Shown here: in pieces, positions 1 through 6,300 of the stretch
Layout of the letters: every line of letters begins with the position of its first letter
Numbering within the stretch: position 1 is the stretch's first letter
Assembly (NCBI GenBank): GCA_910586735.1
Contig: CAJUJW010000058.1
Location: 1-15,231, forward strand
Reading direction: 5' to 3'
Length of the DNA stretch: 15,231 nt
Source: an uncultured Oscillibacter sp.
Lineage (GTDB): Bacteria > Bacillota > Clostridia > Oscillospirales > Oscillospiraceae
Program-made: the position numbers and the translations under genes
The notes under the pieces: generated by a model
Databases searched by the model: none
Told to the model about the DNA's origin: nothing
Seen by the model: the letters and a program-made list of their open reading frames with translations, nothing else

Positions 1-243
1 GAGAGCTGGAAGCGCCTGGGGGTCAAGGCCAGCGAGATGGAGAGCGCGGCCCTCTTCGTGGTGGCGGCGGCCCTGGGCTGCCGCTGCGGAAGCTGCTTCC
101 ACGTGGTCTGGAACCAGGAGCGGGAGGCCGCCGGGCTGGACCAGAAGATGAGCGAGGACACCAGCACCTCCGTCCGGGTGGCCGTGGAGGCCATGAAGCT
201 GCTGATTGAGGCGGACCTGCAAGCCTCGGGAAAAAATGGATAA
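1..243 (+). CDS. Nucleoside phosphorylase (uridine phosphorylase-like), C-terminal fragment
   Basis: The reading frame is open from base 1 and ends in TAA at 241-243, so only the last 80 residues are present and the start lies outside the window. The fragment carries the sequence ASEMESAALF, the M-E-S/M-E-x-A signature of the PNP/UDP phosphorylase family. In that family the glutamate contacts the ribose hydroxyls of the nucleoside. It is followed by a strand, a conserved asparagine (VVWNQE) and a C-terminal helix ending in AMKLLIEADL, as in uridine phosphorylases. The family splits nucleosides with phosphate into a free base and ribose-1-phosphate (cytosolic salvage). Uridine phosphorylase is favoured over purine nucleoside phosphorylase from the N-R/Q-E pattern, but the base-specificity loop is not in view. 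No co-directional partner lies close downstream. Confidence 0.8.
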   Translation, partial: ESWKRLGVKASEMESAALFVVAAALGCRCGSCFHVVWNQEREAAGLDQKMSEDTSTSVRVAVEAMKLLIEADLQASGKNG

Positions 244-258
244 GCCCTTATTTTTTCC
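229..258 (+). terminator. Weak A/T-rich terminator-like hairpin after the phosphorylase gene
   Basis: An eight-base arm GGAAAAAA (229-236) can pair with TTTTTTCC (251-258), with an inner ATAAG/CTTAT stem around the stop codon. The right side is a T6 run. The G+C content of the stem is low for an intrinsic terminator, so function is uncertain, but no other termination signal follows this gene. Confidence 0.35.
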
Positions 259-307
259 AGCCCCCGGCCGATATCCCATACAGAAGGGAATCTAAACCGG
301 AGTGCTT

Positions 308-363
308 CCATTGAAAGGATTCAAGGACGGAAGGCTCAGAACCAACTTGAATCTTTGAAATGG
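308..363 (+). promoter_or_regulatory. Leader stem-loop touching the Shine-Dalgarno of the orphan gene at 374
   Basis: The arms at 308-325 (CCATTGAAAGGATTCAAG) and 346-363 (CTTGAATCTTTGAAATGG) are near-complementary. Eight uninterrupted pairs (318-325 with 346-353) are followed by AAA/TTT and CCATT/AATGG, with one bulged G and a small internal loop, enclosing about 20 nt. The last two bases of the right arm are the first GG of the GGAGG ribosome binding site (362-366). Folding could therefore limit translation of the gene starting at 374. The structure is seen in the sequence; a regulatory role is inference. Confidence 0.45.
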
Positions 364-373
364 AGGAAACAGC

Positions 374-937
374 ATGATTGAGGCAACAAGCAGACAGAGC
401 ATCCCCACCGAGTGGATAGACCCCATCGGCCCGAACGTGGGCTACGTCAAACCGGAATTCCGCAACCAGGTGCTGGAGACCCTGAAAAAGGAGGGCGCGG
501 CCTCCCGTGCCCGCCTGACGGAACGGCTGGAAAGCGGGGATTGGAACTCCCGGCTGACGGAGGAGCAGAAACAGTACCTGAAGGAAAACTTCGACCTGAA
601 GAACATGAGCTGGGAGGACTACCAGTCCCTGATCGACAAGCTCTGCGAGTTCGGCGCCCTGGACCAGGAGGACAAGAAATACCTCCACTGCGGGTTCGGC
701 GGCAGCCTGGAGATGACCTATGTGGACCTCTCCGGGCCAACCTGCACACACAGGCTGGAGACGAATCCTTTCCCGAATGGAAGCTCCTTCTCCGACTGGA
801 GGGGCGACGTTCTGGGCTGGGCCAAGTACCTCTCCGGGTTCCAGAGCTGGGACACGGACAGCCAGTCCTGGCAGAAGACCGGGGAGTCCCTCCTGTTCGA
901 GAAGCTCTACGGGCTTCTCGACGGAATTTCCAAGTGA
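374..937 (+). CDS. Hypothetical protein, 187 aa, unknown function
   Basis: I do not recognise this family. The start is supported by GGAGG at 362-366, seven bases before the ATG, and the stop TGA at 935-937 is followed at once by a strong terminator, so this is a single-gene transcript. The protein has no signal peptide or membrane segment and is predicted cytosolic. The N-terminal half (residues 20-100) is charged and helical with many Glu/Lys. The C-terminal half is rich in Trp, Gly and Ser (GFGGSLEMTYVDLSG, then several W residues from about 139 on). Two cysteines (about 106 and 124) are not arranged as a metal site. Reading frames also exist in other phases here, but only this one has a ribosome binding site and ends before the terminator. 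An antisense gene is unlikely. Confidence 0.7.
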   Translation: MIEATSRQSIPTEWIDPIGPNVGYVKPEFRNQVLETLKKEGAASRARLTERLESGDWNSRLTEEQKQYLKENFDLKNMSWEDYQSLIDKLCEFGALDQEDKKYLHCGFGGSLEMTYVDLSGPTCTHRLETNPFPNGSSFSDWRGDVLGWAKYLSGFQSWDTDSQSWQKTGESLLFEKLYGLLDGISK

Positions 938-945
938 CAAAACGG

Positions 946-978
946 AAGAGCGCCCCTCACTGAGGGGCGCTCTTTTTT
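946..978 (+). terminator. Strong intrinsic terminator shared by convergent genes
   Basis: The arms AAGAGCGCCCCTCA (946-959) and TGAGGGGCGCTCTT (961-974) are perfect 14-base inverses, and T6 (973-978) follows on the plus strand. It ends the transcript of the orphan gene. The left arm also contains the TGA stop codon (957-959 read on the minus strand) of the convergent membrane-protein gene, so the same hairpin probably serves both strands. The minus side has a poorer T-tract. Confidence 0.85.
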
Positions 979-1463
979 CCGAAGATCAGGTAGAGGTATG
1001 GCGCGAATATGCCGGGAACCACCCATAGGCTGGACGTAAGTCCCGCCGCCAGAAAGAGCCGGAAAAACAGCTGGCCTGCCCAGGAGGACCCCTCCGCCAG
1101 GGCGTACAGGTGGTAAACCGTCAAGCTGTAAGACCCGCCGAACACATGCTGGTTGATCTGCTCCGCCGCCAGCAGGGCCGCGTGGACCAGAACCATAATG
1201 GAGGCCGACCAGAAAATTTCCCGCCGGGTCAGGCCCCGGACAAAGCGCCAGCCCGCCCACCAGAACAGCAGAAACGTGATCACGCTCACGATTTCGGTTA
1301 CATAGCCGGTGGTGATTACAAACGTTCCATCCGGCCCCGGCCCCTGAAGCCGCTGGATGGCGCCCCAGATCACGCCTCCCGCAAAATGAAGAAACCGGGT
1401 CAGGATGCCCAGCGCGCCCAGCACCAGGGGCACCCGGAAGATGGACTTTTTCCAGATTTCCAT
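957..1463 (-). CDS. Small integral membrane protein, 168 aa, unknown function
   Basis: The start ATG at 1463 is preceded by AAAGGAGG. The protein is strongly hydrophobic, with about four membrane segments at residues 11-33, 48-71, 83-102 and 129-161 (the last long enough to be two). Basic residues between helices (WRFVRGLTRRE, 72-82) suggest a cytoplasmic loop, and the C-terminus (GKKSAPQ) is also basic. No catalytic motif, signal peptide or known transporter signature is visible. It lies 70 nt downstream of pckA on the same strand and could be read through from it, although a hairpin (1493-1519) sits between. Its last codons are inside the bidirectional terminator. I do not recognise the family. 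Confidence 0.7.
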   Translation of the reverse strand: MEIWKKSIFRVPLVLGALGILTRFLHFAGGVIWGAIQRLQGPGPDGTFVITTGYVTEIVSVITFLLFWWAGWRFVRGLTRREIFWSASIMVLVHAALLAAEQINQHVFGGSYSLTVYHLYALAEGSSWAGQLFFRLFLAAGLTSSLWVVPGIFAPYLYLIFGKKSAPQ

Positions 1464-1492
1464 AGGACCTCCTTTTTCCGCTGTATAGGGGA

Positions 1493-1519
1493 GGAGGGCA
1501 GACCATTGGTCCGCCCTCC
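1493..1519 (-). other. Stem-loop between pckA and the membrane-protein gene
   Basis: The arms 1493-1504 and 1508-1519 pair over 12 bases on the minus-strand transcript, with one G-U pair and a 3-nt loop. The T-run lies before the stem rather than after it in the direction of transcription. It therefore fits a processing or 3'-end protecting structure, or a partial attenuator, better than a full intrinsic terminator for pckA. Confidence 0.5.
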
Positions 1520-1533
1520 AAAAGGTACAATGC

Positions 1534-3222
1534 TTACAGGGTGTTGGCCTCGTCCACCACTTTCTTGATGGCTGCGGAGGCGTCCGCCGGGAGCTTGTTG
1601 AAGCCGCCCTCGTCGGTGTCCAGGTTGGTCACATAGTTCAGCCGGTCCTGCATGCGGGCCTTGAGCTGCTCTACATACGCCTTGTCGCTCAGGTCGGGCA
1701 CGAAGCCCTCCCACTTGAAGATCTCGATGTCCTCGAAGGGGCCCCAGGTCTCGAACTTGGCCTTGCCCTCGACGACGGCCTCCAGGATGCCCAGGGTGTC
1801 CTCCTTCTGGACCTTTTTGCCCATGAAGTCCCCGGTGTTGATGATATAGCAGGCCACGTTTTTCTCCGCCACCAGCTTCTTGAACTTCTCATAGTCGTTC
1901 ACCAGCGGGTAGGTGCGGAAGGGGTTGGCGTAGGGCTCGACGACCAGGGCGTTGGGGTCCACGCCCTCCTTCAGCCGCTCGGCGCTGGAGCGCTTGGTGG
2001 CCAGGGTGGCGCCCATGACGGAGGCCAGGGACGCGCCGCTGAGCTTCACAATGGGGGGGATGGTGGGGTCCTTCATGATCCAGAAGATGGCGTTGACCGG
2101 GGCGTCGATTTTATCCACCCGGTTGGGGGACCAGAGCTTGGACTTGATGGCCCGGCCGTTGCCGTTCCGCACGTCCTCTGTGACCAGGACGATCTTGCCC
2201 TCGTCGTCCAGGGTGGCGGAGCAGTTCTGGGCGGTCAGCAGGTACTTGTTGTCCTCGGCGGGGACGGGGTAGTCGGCGGTCTTGTCGAAGTAGGTGGGCT
2301 CCAGGGCGATGGAGGCGCAGGTATCCGAGTTGATGACAAAGGCGTCGTCGTGCAGGACCTTGATGGCGGGGTATTTGCCTCCGTGCTTGGCGTGGGTCAG
2401 GGTGGACTTTCCGGAGCCGGAGAGGCCGAAGACCGCCGCCACGTACTTGCTGCCGTCGTCCAGGGTGTATTCCTTCTGTCCGCCGTGGCAGGAGGCGTAG
2501 CCGTTCCGGTTGGCGATGGCCCAGGCCAGGGTCAGCGTGCCCTTTTTGTGCTCGCCGAAGTAGCGCATGCCCAGGATGGCGGCGCAGTTGGTGTCCGTGT
2601 TGAAGTAGCACAGGCATTTGGGGTCGCAGATGTCGTCCTTGCCCGGCGCGCCGGTCCACTGGGGATCGGAGAAGATATAGATGTCGGGCTCCTTGCCGTC
2701 GCCCACGGGGCGGGAGCGCTTGTACATCTTGACGTACTCATCGGACTGATACTGGAAGTTCAGCATCCAGTTGTAGAGGAGGTTCTCCTCCCCCTCGGGG
2801 ATGAGCAGGTGGGCCTTGACCATGAACTCCTCGTCCAGGCCGATGAAGACCTCGGCGTGGTACATGGTCTTCCAGCGGGTGTCATAGACGGCGTCCATGA
2901 CGATTTTGTCCAGCTCGGCGGTGTTGACTCCGGGCTTTCCGGTAATCCGGCGGGCGGCGGCGTAACGGCCGGTGATGGAGCCGTCGTTAAAGAGCAGGAC
3001 CTTGGCGTCGGGCTCCAGGCCGAACTCCTCGCCCCGGTAGACGGGCATGTCGGTGACGATGGTGCCGGGGGAGTTCTTGGCCATGTCATAGGCTTCCCGG
3101 AGGGAGTTGATTTTTACGACGTTGTTGCCGTAGAAGGGAGCCTCGATGATAGAGCGGGTCTTGGAGAACCCGACCTTGCCGGGCCCGATTTCGGTTCTGG
3201 GGTAATAGGCTTTCGTAGACAT
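1534..3222 (-). CDS. pckA: Phosphoenolpyruvate carboxykinase (ATP)
   Basis: This cytosolic enzyme interconverts oxaloacetate + ATP with PEP + CO2 + ADP, either for gluconeogenesis or, in many fermenting anaerobes, for CO2 fixation from PEP. At 562 residues it is slightly longer than the E. coli type (about 540). The phosphate-binding loop GLSGSGKST lies at 266-274. The metal-binding aspartates HDDAF are at 291-295, and the oxaloacetate/Mn site is represented by H-K-K-G (K226, K227) and by S-C-H-G-G (H246), corresponding to Lys213 and His232 of E. coli. TGR (84-86) matches the substrate-binding arginine segment. The start is fixed by GGAGG seven bases before the ATG. It has its own sigma-A-type promoter (3293-3321) and a leader of about 60 nt, and may be co-transcribed with the membrane gene downstream. 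Sequence around the second kinase motif departs from the enteric form, as in a known clostridial branch. Confidence 0.95.
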   Translation of the reverse strand: MSTKAYYPRTEIGPGKVGFSKTRSIIEAPFYGNNVVKINSLREAYDMAKNSPGTIVTDMPVYRGEEFGLEPDAKVLLFNDGSITGRYAAARRITGKPGVNTAELDKIVMDAVYDTRWKTMYHAEVFIGLDEEFMVKAHLLIPEGEENLLYNWMLNFQYQSDEYVKMYKRSRPVGDGKEPDIYIFSDPQWTGAPGKDDICDPKCLCYFNTDTNCAAILGMRYFGEHKKGTLTLAWAIANRNGYASCHGGQKEYTLDDGSKYVAAVFGLSGSGKSTLTHAKHGGKYPAIKVLHDDAFVINSDTCASIALEPTYFDKTADYPVPAEDNKYLLTAQNCSATLDDEGKIVLVTEDVRNGNGRAIKSKLWSPNRVDKIDAPVNAIFWIMKDPTIPPIVKLSGASLASVMGATLATKRSSAERLKEGVDPNALVVEPYANPFRTYPLVNDYEKFKKLVAEKNVACYIINTGDFMGKKVQKEDTLGILEAVVEGKAKFETWGPFEDIEIFKWEGFVPDLSDKAYVEQLKARMQDRLNYVTNLDTDEGGFNKLPADASAAIKKVVDEANTL

Positions 3223-3292
3223 ATCTGTTCCTCCTTCAAAGTTACCAAGCGCCTGCGCGGGAGGGCGTCAGGTTCGCCGTGCATACCCTGTT

Positions 3293-3321
3293 ACTATACC
3301 CTTTTTTCTCTCAAAATGCAA
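3293..3321 (-). promoter_or_regulatory. Predicted sigma-A promoter of pckA
   Basis: Read on the minus strand, -35 TTGCAT (3316-3321), a 17-base spacer and -10 TATAGT (3293-3298). The -10 matches five of six consensus bases and the -35 only three. The implied transcription start is about 60 nt before the pckA ATG. Confidence 0.55.
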
Positions 3322-3412
3322 GAGACAAATCAGGCTTTGTGAAAAAAATGGCCGGTCCTCTGGGAGGGGGCAAAGCCCCTCCCCTACAGGGTGGTCTAGC
3401 GATAGGGGAATA

Positions 3413-3440
3413 ATTGACAATGGACAATTGATAATGGACA
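3413..3440. repeat. Two tandem 14-bp copies (ATTGAYAATGGACA)
   Basis: The copies 3413-3426 and 3427-3440 are directly adjacent and differ at one base. Their A/T-rich composition contrasts with the GC-rich surroundings, marking them as part of the dispersed repeat. Confidence 0.7.
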
Positions 3441-3623
3441 GGGCAAAGCCGGAGGAAACGGGCCGCCGAGGGCGGCGGTCCCTACGGAATGTCCTACCGA
3501 TAGAAAGCGGTAGGCGTACCAGCCTTGCAACCTCCAGGGCAGCGGCAGCGAAAAGAGGAGGGAGTCGATTCGACGGCCTCCCAATCCCCCGCTTGCACTA
3601 CGCCGCGGGCAGAAGACATGCGT

Positions 3624-3658
3624 AAAAAACGGAGGCACCCCTTGCGCGCCCCCGTTTT
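3624..3658 (-). terminator. Probable terminator downstream of the MerR-type gene
   Basis: AAAACGGAGGC (3626-3636) and GCCCCCGTTTT (3648-3658) pair with one A/C mismatch and an 11-nt loop. On the minus strand the stem runs into T6 (complement of A at 3624-3629). It would end the regulator transcript about 110 nt past its stop codon. It lies inside the repeat region, so it may belong to that element. Confidence 0.5.
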
Positions 3659-3764
3659 CTCTCTTCCACCATGCACCAGCCATCGCTGATATCCAATCCG
3701 CCCCGCCCGCAAGGGCGAGTACAGGCTCCCCCTCAGCTCCCGCTCCTTGCAGGGCAAGCCCTTT

Positions 3765-4112
3765 TCATATCCCTTCATATCCCGCGATTTTCCCGTCCAG
3801 CCGGTCCAGGGACGCCTGGATATCCTCCATCCGGGCCAGAAGCTGCCGCCGCTGCTCCACCAGAAGGGCCTTCCGGGCCTCCAGGGTCTCCTCCCCCAGC
3901 TGGAACAGCCGGCAATACTCCGTCAGCGCCTCGATGCTCACCCCGGCGGCCCGCATGCACTTGATGAGCTCCACCCAGCCCAGGGACGCCTCGTCATAGT
4001 CCCGCATGCCCCCGCTGGTCCGGGGCACCGGCGGGATCAGCCCCACCCGCTCGTAATACCGCAGCGTGTCGGCGGACAGGCCGTATCGCCTGCTGACTTC
4101 CTTGATGGTCAT
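3765..4112 (-). CDS. MerR-family transcriptional regulator, NmlR/AdhR-like
   Basis: A 115-residue DNA-binding regulator. Residues 1-40 are the winged helix-turn-helix typical of MerR (TIKEVSRRYGLSADTLRYYE, then GLIPP and R-T-S-G-G-M-R-D-Y). Residues 75-108 form a dimerisation coiled coil. There is no C-terminal effector domain and no metal-binding cysteine cluster. A single cysteine sits at residue 52 (ELIKCMR), the position of the redox/aldehyde-sensing Cys52 in B. subtilis AdhR and streptococcal NmlR. A second cysteine is at 67. GGAGG six bases upstream supports the start. Its promoter (4155-4185) has the 19-bp spacer and dyad on which MerR proteins act, so autoregulation is likely. The usual co-transcribed oxidoreductase is missing: repeat DNA follows directly. 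A 10-bp tandem duplication covers the stop codon. Ligand unknown; aldehyde or thiol stress is inference from Cys52. Confidence 0.85.
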   Translation of the reverse strand: MTIKEVSRRYGLSADTLRYYERVGLIPPVPRTSGGMRDYDEASLGWVELIKCMRAAGVSIEALTEYCRLFQLGEETLEARKALLVEQRRQLLARMEDIQASLDRLDGKIAGYEGI

Positions 4113-4154
4113 GCCATGCCTCCTTCGGGTCCCTCCGGGGACCTTCTTTTTCTC

Positions 4155-4185
4155 AGCATACTACCTGGAGTCCGCTCTAAGTCAA
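4155..4185 (-). promoter_or_regulatory. MerR-type promoter/operator, 19-bp spacer
   Basis: On the minus strand, -35 TTGACT (4180-4185) and -10 TATGCT (4155-4160) are separated by exactly 19 bases, the over-long spacer characteristic of MerR-activated promoters. Inside the spacer an imperfect dyad (ACTTAGAGC-GG-ACTCCAGGT, 4163-4182) resembles the CTTAGAG/ACTC operator of AdhR/NmlR-type regulators. It drives the regulator gene itself. Confidence 0.8.
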
Positions 4186-4213
4186 GCACTTTTTTCCCTC
4201 GACAGCCTTCTGT

Positions 4214-4242
4214 TTGACGAACGGGGAAAAATCTGCTAAGAT
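4214..4242 (+). promoter_or_regulatory. Sigma-A promoter of the SLH-domain gene
   Basis: TTGACG (4214-4219), a 17-base spacer and TAAGAT (4237-4242), with TG at 4234-4235 giving an extended -10. It lies about 40 nt before the start codon at 4281, and it is separate from, and divergent to, the MerR-type promoter. Confidence 0.8.
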
Positions 4243-4280
4243 AGGGGGGCAACCCAAAAACAATTAAGGAGCTGAGATAT

Positions 4281-5780
4281 ATGAACCGACTGCAACGGGT
4301 CCTCTCCTGCCTGCTTCTGTGCGCCCTGCTGGCCTGCACCCTAGCCGCCCCTGTCTCCGCCGCCGCCCCCCTCTCCGACGTGCCGGAGGACTTCTGGGCC
4401 AAGAAGGACATCGACCGCTGCGTGGCCCTGCGCTACTTCTACCCCGAGTCCGACGGCAGCTTCGGCGTGGGAAAGGAGATGTCCCGGGCGGAGTTCCTGG
4501 CGGTGCTGTGCCGCTGCTTGGGCTGGAAGCCCACCTCTCCCGCCCGGGTGGTGTACGCGGACGTGCCGGAGAAGGTCTGGTACGCCGGCGCGGTGGAAAC
4601 CGCCTACCATAACGGGGCCATCACCGCCCAGGACGGCAATTTCCGCCCCGACGACCTCATCACCCGCAGCGAGGCGGCCTCCATGCTGGTCCGGGCCCTG
4701 GGCTACGGCAGCATCGCCGGGCTGATTCAGGACATGTCCCTCCCCTTCCGGGACGTGAAGGCCAACAACGGGTACATTGTCATGGCCTACGGCCTGGGAC
4801 TCATGGACGGAACCTCCGTCACCGCCTTCTCCCCCAACGCCCACGTCACCCGGGAGCAGGCCGCCGCCATCATGATGCGGCTCCACGACAAGCTGACGGA
4901 CCCCACCACCAGCCGCATCGGCATCACCGACTCCCTGACAAACCTGCCGGACCTGAAGGGCTATGAGGCGGTGGGCATCGCCGCGGCCAAGCTGGTATAC
5001 AACGGCGCGCCCCAGATTTCCTACTCCATAGGCGAGCGGGACGCGGTGAAAATCCGCGCCGCCGTCGCCGAGGCCGGGGCCAAGCCGCTGCTCTACGTCA
5101 CCGGCGGCGCCTACCAGATACGGGAGGGCGACGAGGAAAAGCTGGCGGCGGTGCTCCTCAAGGCCGTCACCGACGGGCACTACGACGGGCTGTTCCTGGA
5201 GGTCTCGGGCCTCACCGCCGTCTCTCAGCGGGACGTGCTCACCGCCGCGGTTCAGAGTCTGAACGAGCAGCTGGGGGACCGGCTGCTGTACGTGGGGGCG
5301 GAGGCCCCCTCCTGGAAGGGCACCATCTTCGGCTATGACTACGCCGCCCTGGGCGAGGCGGCGGACCGGCTGGTCCTGCGCTTCACCCACAAGAAGGAGA
5401 CCGTCGCCGGGCGCGCCGTGGCCCCGCTGGAGCCCCTGGAGCAGATTTACTACGCGCTGAACCGCCTCCGGGGCGTGGTGGACGCGGATAAGCTGACGCT
5501 GATTCTCACCTCCACCGGGGCCGTCTGGGACGGCCGGACCCCCACCCCCCTGGCGGGGAAGGAGATCACCGAGATTCAGGAGACCCTGGGCACCCGGACC
5601 CACTACTCCGACCGGTACGCCTGCGCCTACCTGACCCGGGAGAAGGGCCCCGATGTCTGGTATCTCAACGCCCAGTCCATCCAGGAACGGATTCAGCTGG
5701 CCCGGCTCTTCGGCGGCGGGCACCTGTGCCTCTCCGACCTGAACCACGCCCTGCCCGAGGTCCTGGAGGCCATGCCGTAA
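4281..5780 (+). CDS. Secreted S-layer-homology protein with GH18-like C-terminal domain
   Basis: A 499-residue exported protein. Residues 1-27 are a signal peptide with a basic start, a Leu-rich core and a VSA-A cleavage site. An alternative lipobox-like LLAC ends at Cys19. Three SLH repeats follow at about 31-82, 92-142 and 155-205, each with the F/Y-x-D-V start and a late T/S-R-E/A segment. Such repeats usually anchor proteins to pyruvylated cell-wall polymer. Residues about 225-499 look like the TIM-barrel of family 18 glycosidases and spore-lysin-like proteins (YVTGGAY, YDGLFLEVSG, LILTSTG). In the catalytic loop, however, the DxxDxDxE pattern is replaced by DGLFLEVS, with serine at 309 where the acid should be. 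It is therefore probably a non-catalytic glycan-binding barrel. The start is supported by AAGGAG nine to ten bases upstream and the promoter at 4214-4242. It is monocistronic. Confidence 0.85.
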   Translation: MNRLQRVLSCLLLCALLACTLAAPVSAAAPLSDVPEDFWAKKDIDRCVALRYFYPESDGSFGVGKEMSRAEFLAVLCRCLGWKPTSPARVVYADVPEKVWYAGAVETAYHNGAITAQDGNFRPDDLITRSEAASMLVRALGYGSIAGLIQDMSLPFRDVKANNGYIVMAYGLGLMDGTSVTAFSPNAHVTREQAAAIMMRLHDKLTDPTTSRIGITDSLTNLPDLKGYEAVGIAAAKLVYNGAPQISYSIGERDAVKIRAAVAEAGAKPLLYVTGGAYQIREGDEEKLAAVLLKAVTDGHYDGLFLEVSGLTAVSQRDVLTAAVQSLNEQLGDRLLYVGAEAPSWKGTIFGYDYAALGEAADRLVLRFTHKKETVAGRAVAPLEPLEQIYYALNRLRGVVDADKLTLILTSTGAVWDGRTPTPLAGKEITEIQETLGTRTHYSDRYACAYLTREKGPDVWYLNAQSIQERIQLARLFGGGHLCLSDLNHALPEVLEAMP

Positions 5781-5800
5781 CAATTCTCACAGGAAAGAAC

Positions 5801-5828
5801 GAACCCCCGTCCCAACGGACGGGGGTTC
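5801..5828. terminator. Bidirectional hairpin between convergent genes
   Basis: GAACCCCCGTCC (5801-5812) and GGACGGGGGTTC (5817-5828) form a perfect 12-bp stem with a CAAC loop. The T-rich flank is better on the minus side (GTTCTTTCC), so it best serves the ATPase gene at 5843 but also closes the SLH gene. Confidence 0.75.
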
Positions 5829-5842
5829 ATTGATGTCGGGGA

Positions 5843-6253
5843 TTACAGGAAGCGCTGCATCCCGTCGGTGGCGGCGGCGGGGTCCGCGCTGATGGTCACG
5901 GTGAATTTGATGTTGTTCCGCTCTCCGAAGCTGTCCAGCCAGCCCAGGAAGGCCTCGGTCTCCGCGTCCACTTCCTTGCCCACAATTTTGCAGAAGTTGT
6001 CGATGAACATGTGGGAGATGTCGTAGTTGCCCGCGTGGAGGCCGCTGATGAAGCCCCGGAGCAGGTCGTAGCTGTTGAGTTTGTATTCATGCGCGTCGAT
6101 CAGCCGGATGTGATAGTGGATATCGTAGGTCATGTTTCGGTTGGCCTCGATGCAGACCACGTTTCCTGGTTCGTCTTTCGCCGCGTTGTTGATTAATTCG
6201 ATGAGCTGCTTGGTTTTGCCGGAACCTTTCATGCCCATAATCAATCTAACCAT
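5843..6253 (-). CDS. Small P-loop ATP-binding protein, 136 aa
   Basis: The N-terminal Walker A motif G-M-K-G-S-G-K-T lies at residues 7-14, right behind a first beta-strand (VRLIM). A Walker B-like strand MFIDN has its aspartate at 85. A final strand FTVTISAD (117-124) completes a compact single-domain P-loop fold. There is no sensor, nuclease, helicase or sugar-kinase motif. At 136 residues it is about the smallest size for a working NTPase. Similar clostridial proteins are often auto-annotated as PilT-like or simply ATP-binding protein; their role is unknown to me. The start is supported by AGGAG about nine bases upstream. It is monocistronic, with its own promoter at 6301-6329 and a hairpin after the stop. 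Its A/T content is higher than its neighbours', which may reflect a more conserved or more strongly expressed gene, or transfer. Confidence 0.75.
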   Translation of the reverse strand: MVRLIMGMKGSGKTKQLIELINNAAKDEPGNVVCIEANRNMTYDIHYHIRLIDAHEYKLNSYDLLRGFISGLHAGNYDISHMFIDNFCKIVGKEVDAETEAFLGWLDSFGERNNIKFTVTISADPAAATDGMQRFL

Positions 6254-6300
6254 AGTAAAACACTCCTGTCATTTTAAATTGCTGTGGCCTTGTGTTTATA

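Larger units (their letters stand above)
3341..3764. repeat. Non-coding mosaic repeat region between merR-type gene and pckA
   Basis: These roughly 420 bases hold no supported gene but many short repeats and hairpins. A G-rich stem with an AAA loop lies at about 3362-3383. Two adjacent 14-base copies (ATTGACAATGGACA then ATTGATAATGGACA) lie at 3413-3440. GCCGCC-GAG-GGCGGC is at 3462-3476, CTACCG/CGGTAG with an 8-nt loop at 3494-3513, and CGCCC-GCAA-GGGCG at 3704-3717. From memory, this kind of text (AATGGACAATTGATAATGG runs, GGGCGGCGG blocks, and a spurious peptide ending in GTPTAFYR on the minus strand) recurs between genes in Oscillospiraceae. I could not search to confirm that. A mobile or REP/MITE-like origin is likely but unproven. 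Confidence 0.55.

Noticed and set aside
2350..3342. A 330-codon plus-strand frame over pckA
   Set aside because: It is antisense to pckA with no ribosome binding site and low-complexity sequence, and it runs through the pckA promoter.
3341..3764. A CRISPR array or a group II intron remnant in the repeat region
   Set aside because: There is no regular repeat-spacer pattern, no intron domain V/VI-like hairpin recognised, and no associated protein gene.
3494..3778. A 94-codon minus-strand frame ending in GTPTAFYR inside the repeat region
   Set aside because: It is a typical spurious peptide of dispersed intergenic repeats, with no ribosome binding site and no coding character. It is treated as part of the repeat.
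4341..5783. A 480-codon minus-strand frame over the SLH gene
   Set aside because: It is Gly/Val/Gln-rich antisense shadow. The plus strand has a signal peptide, SLH repeats, a promoter and a ribosome binding site.
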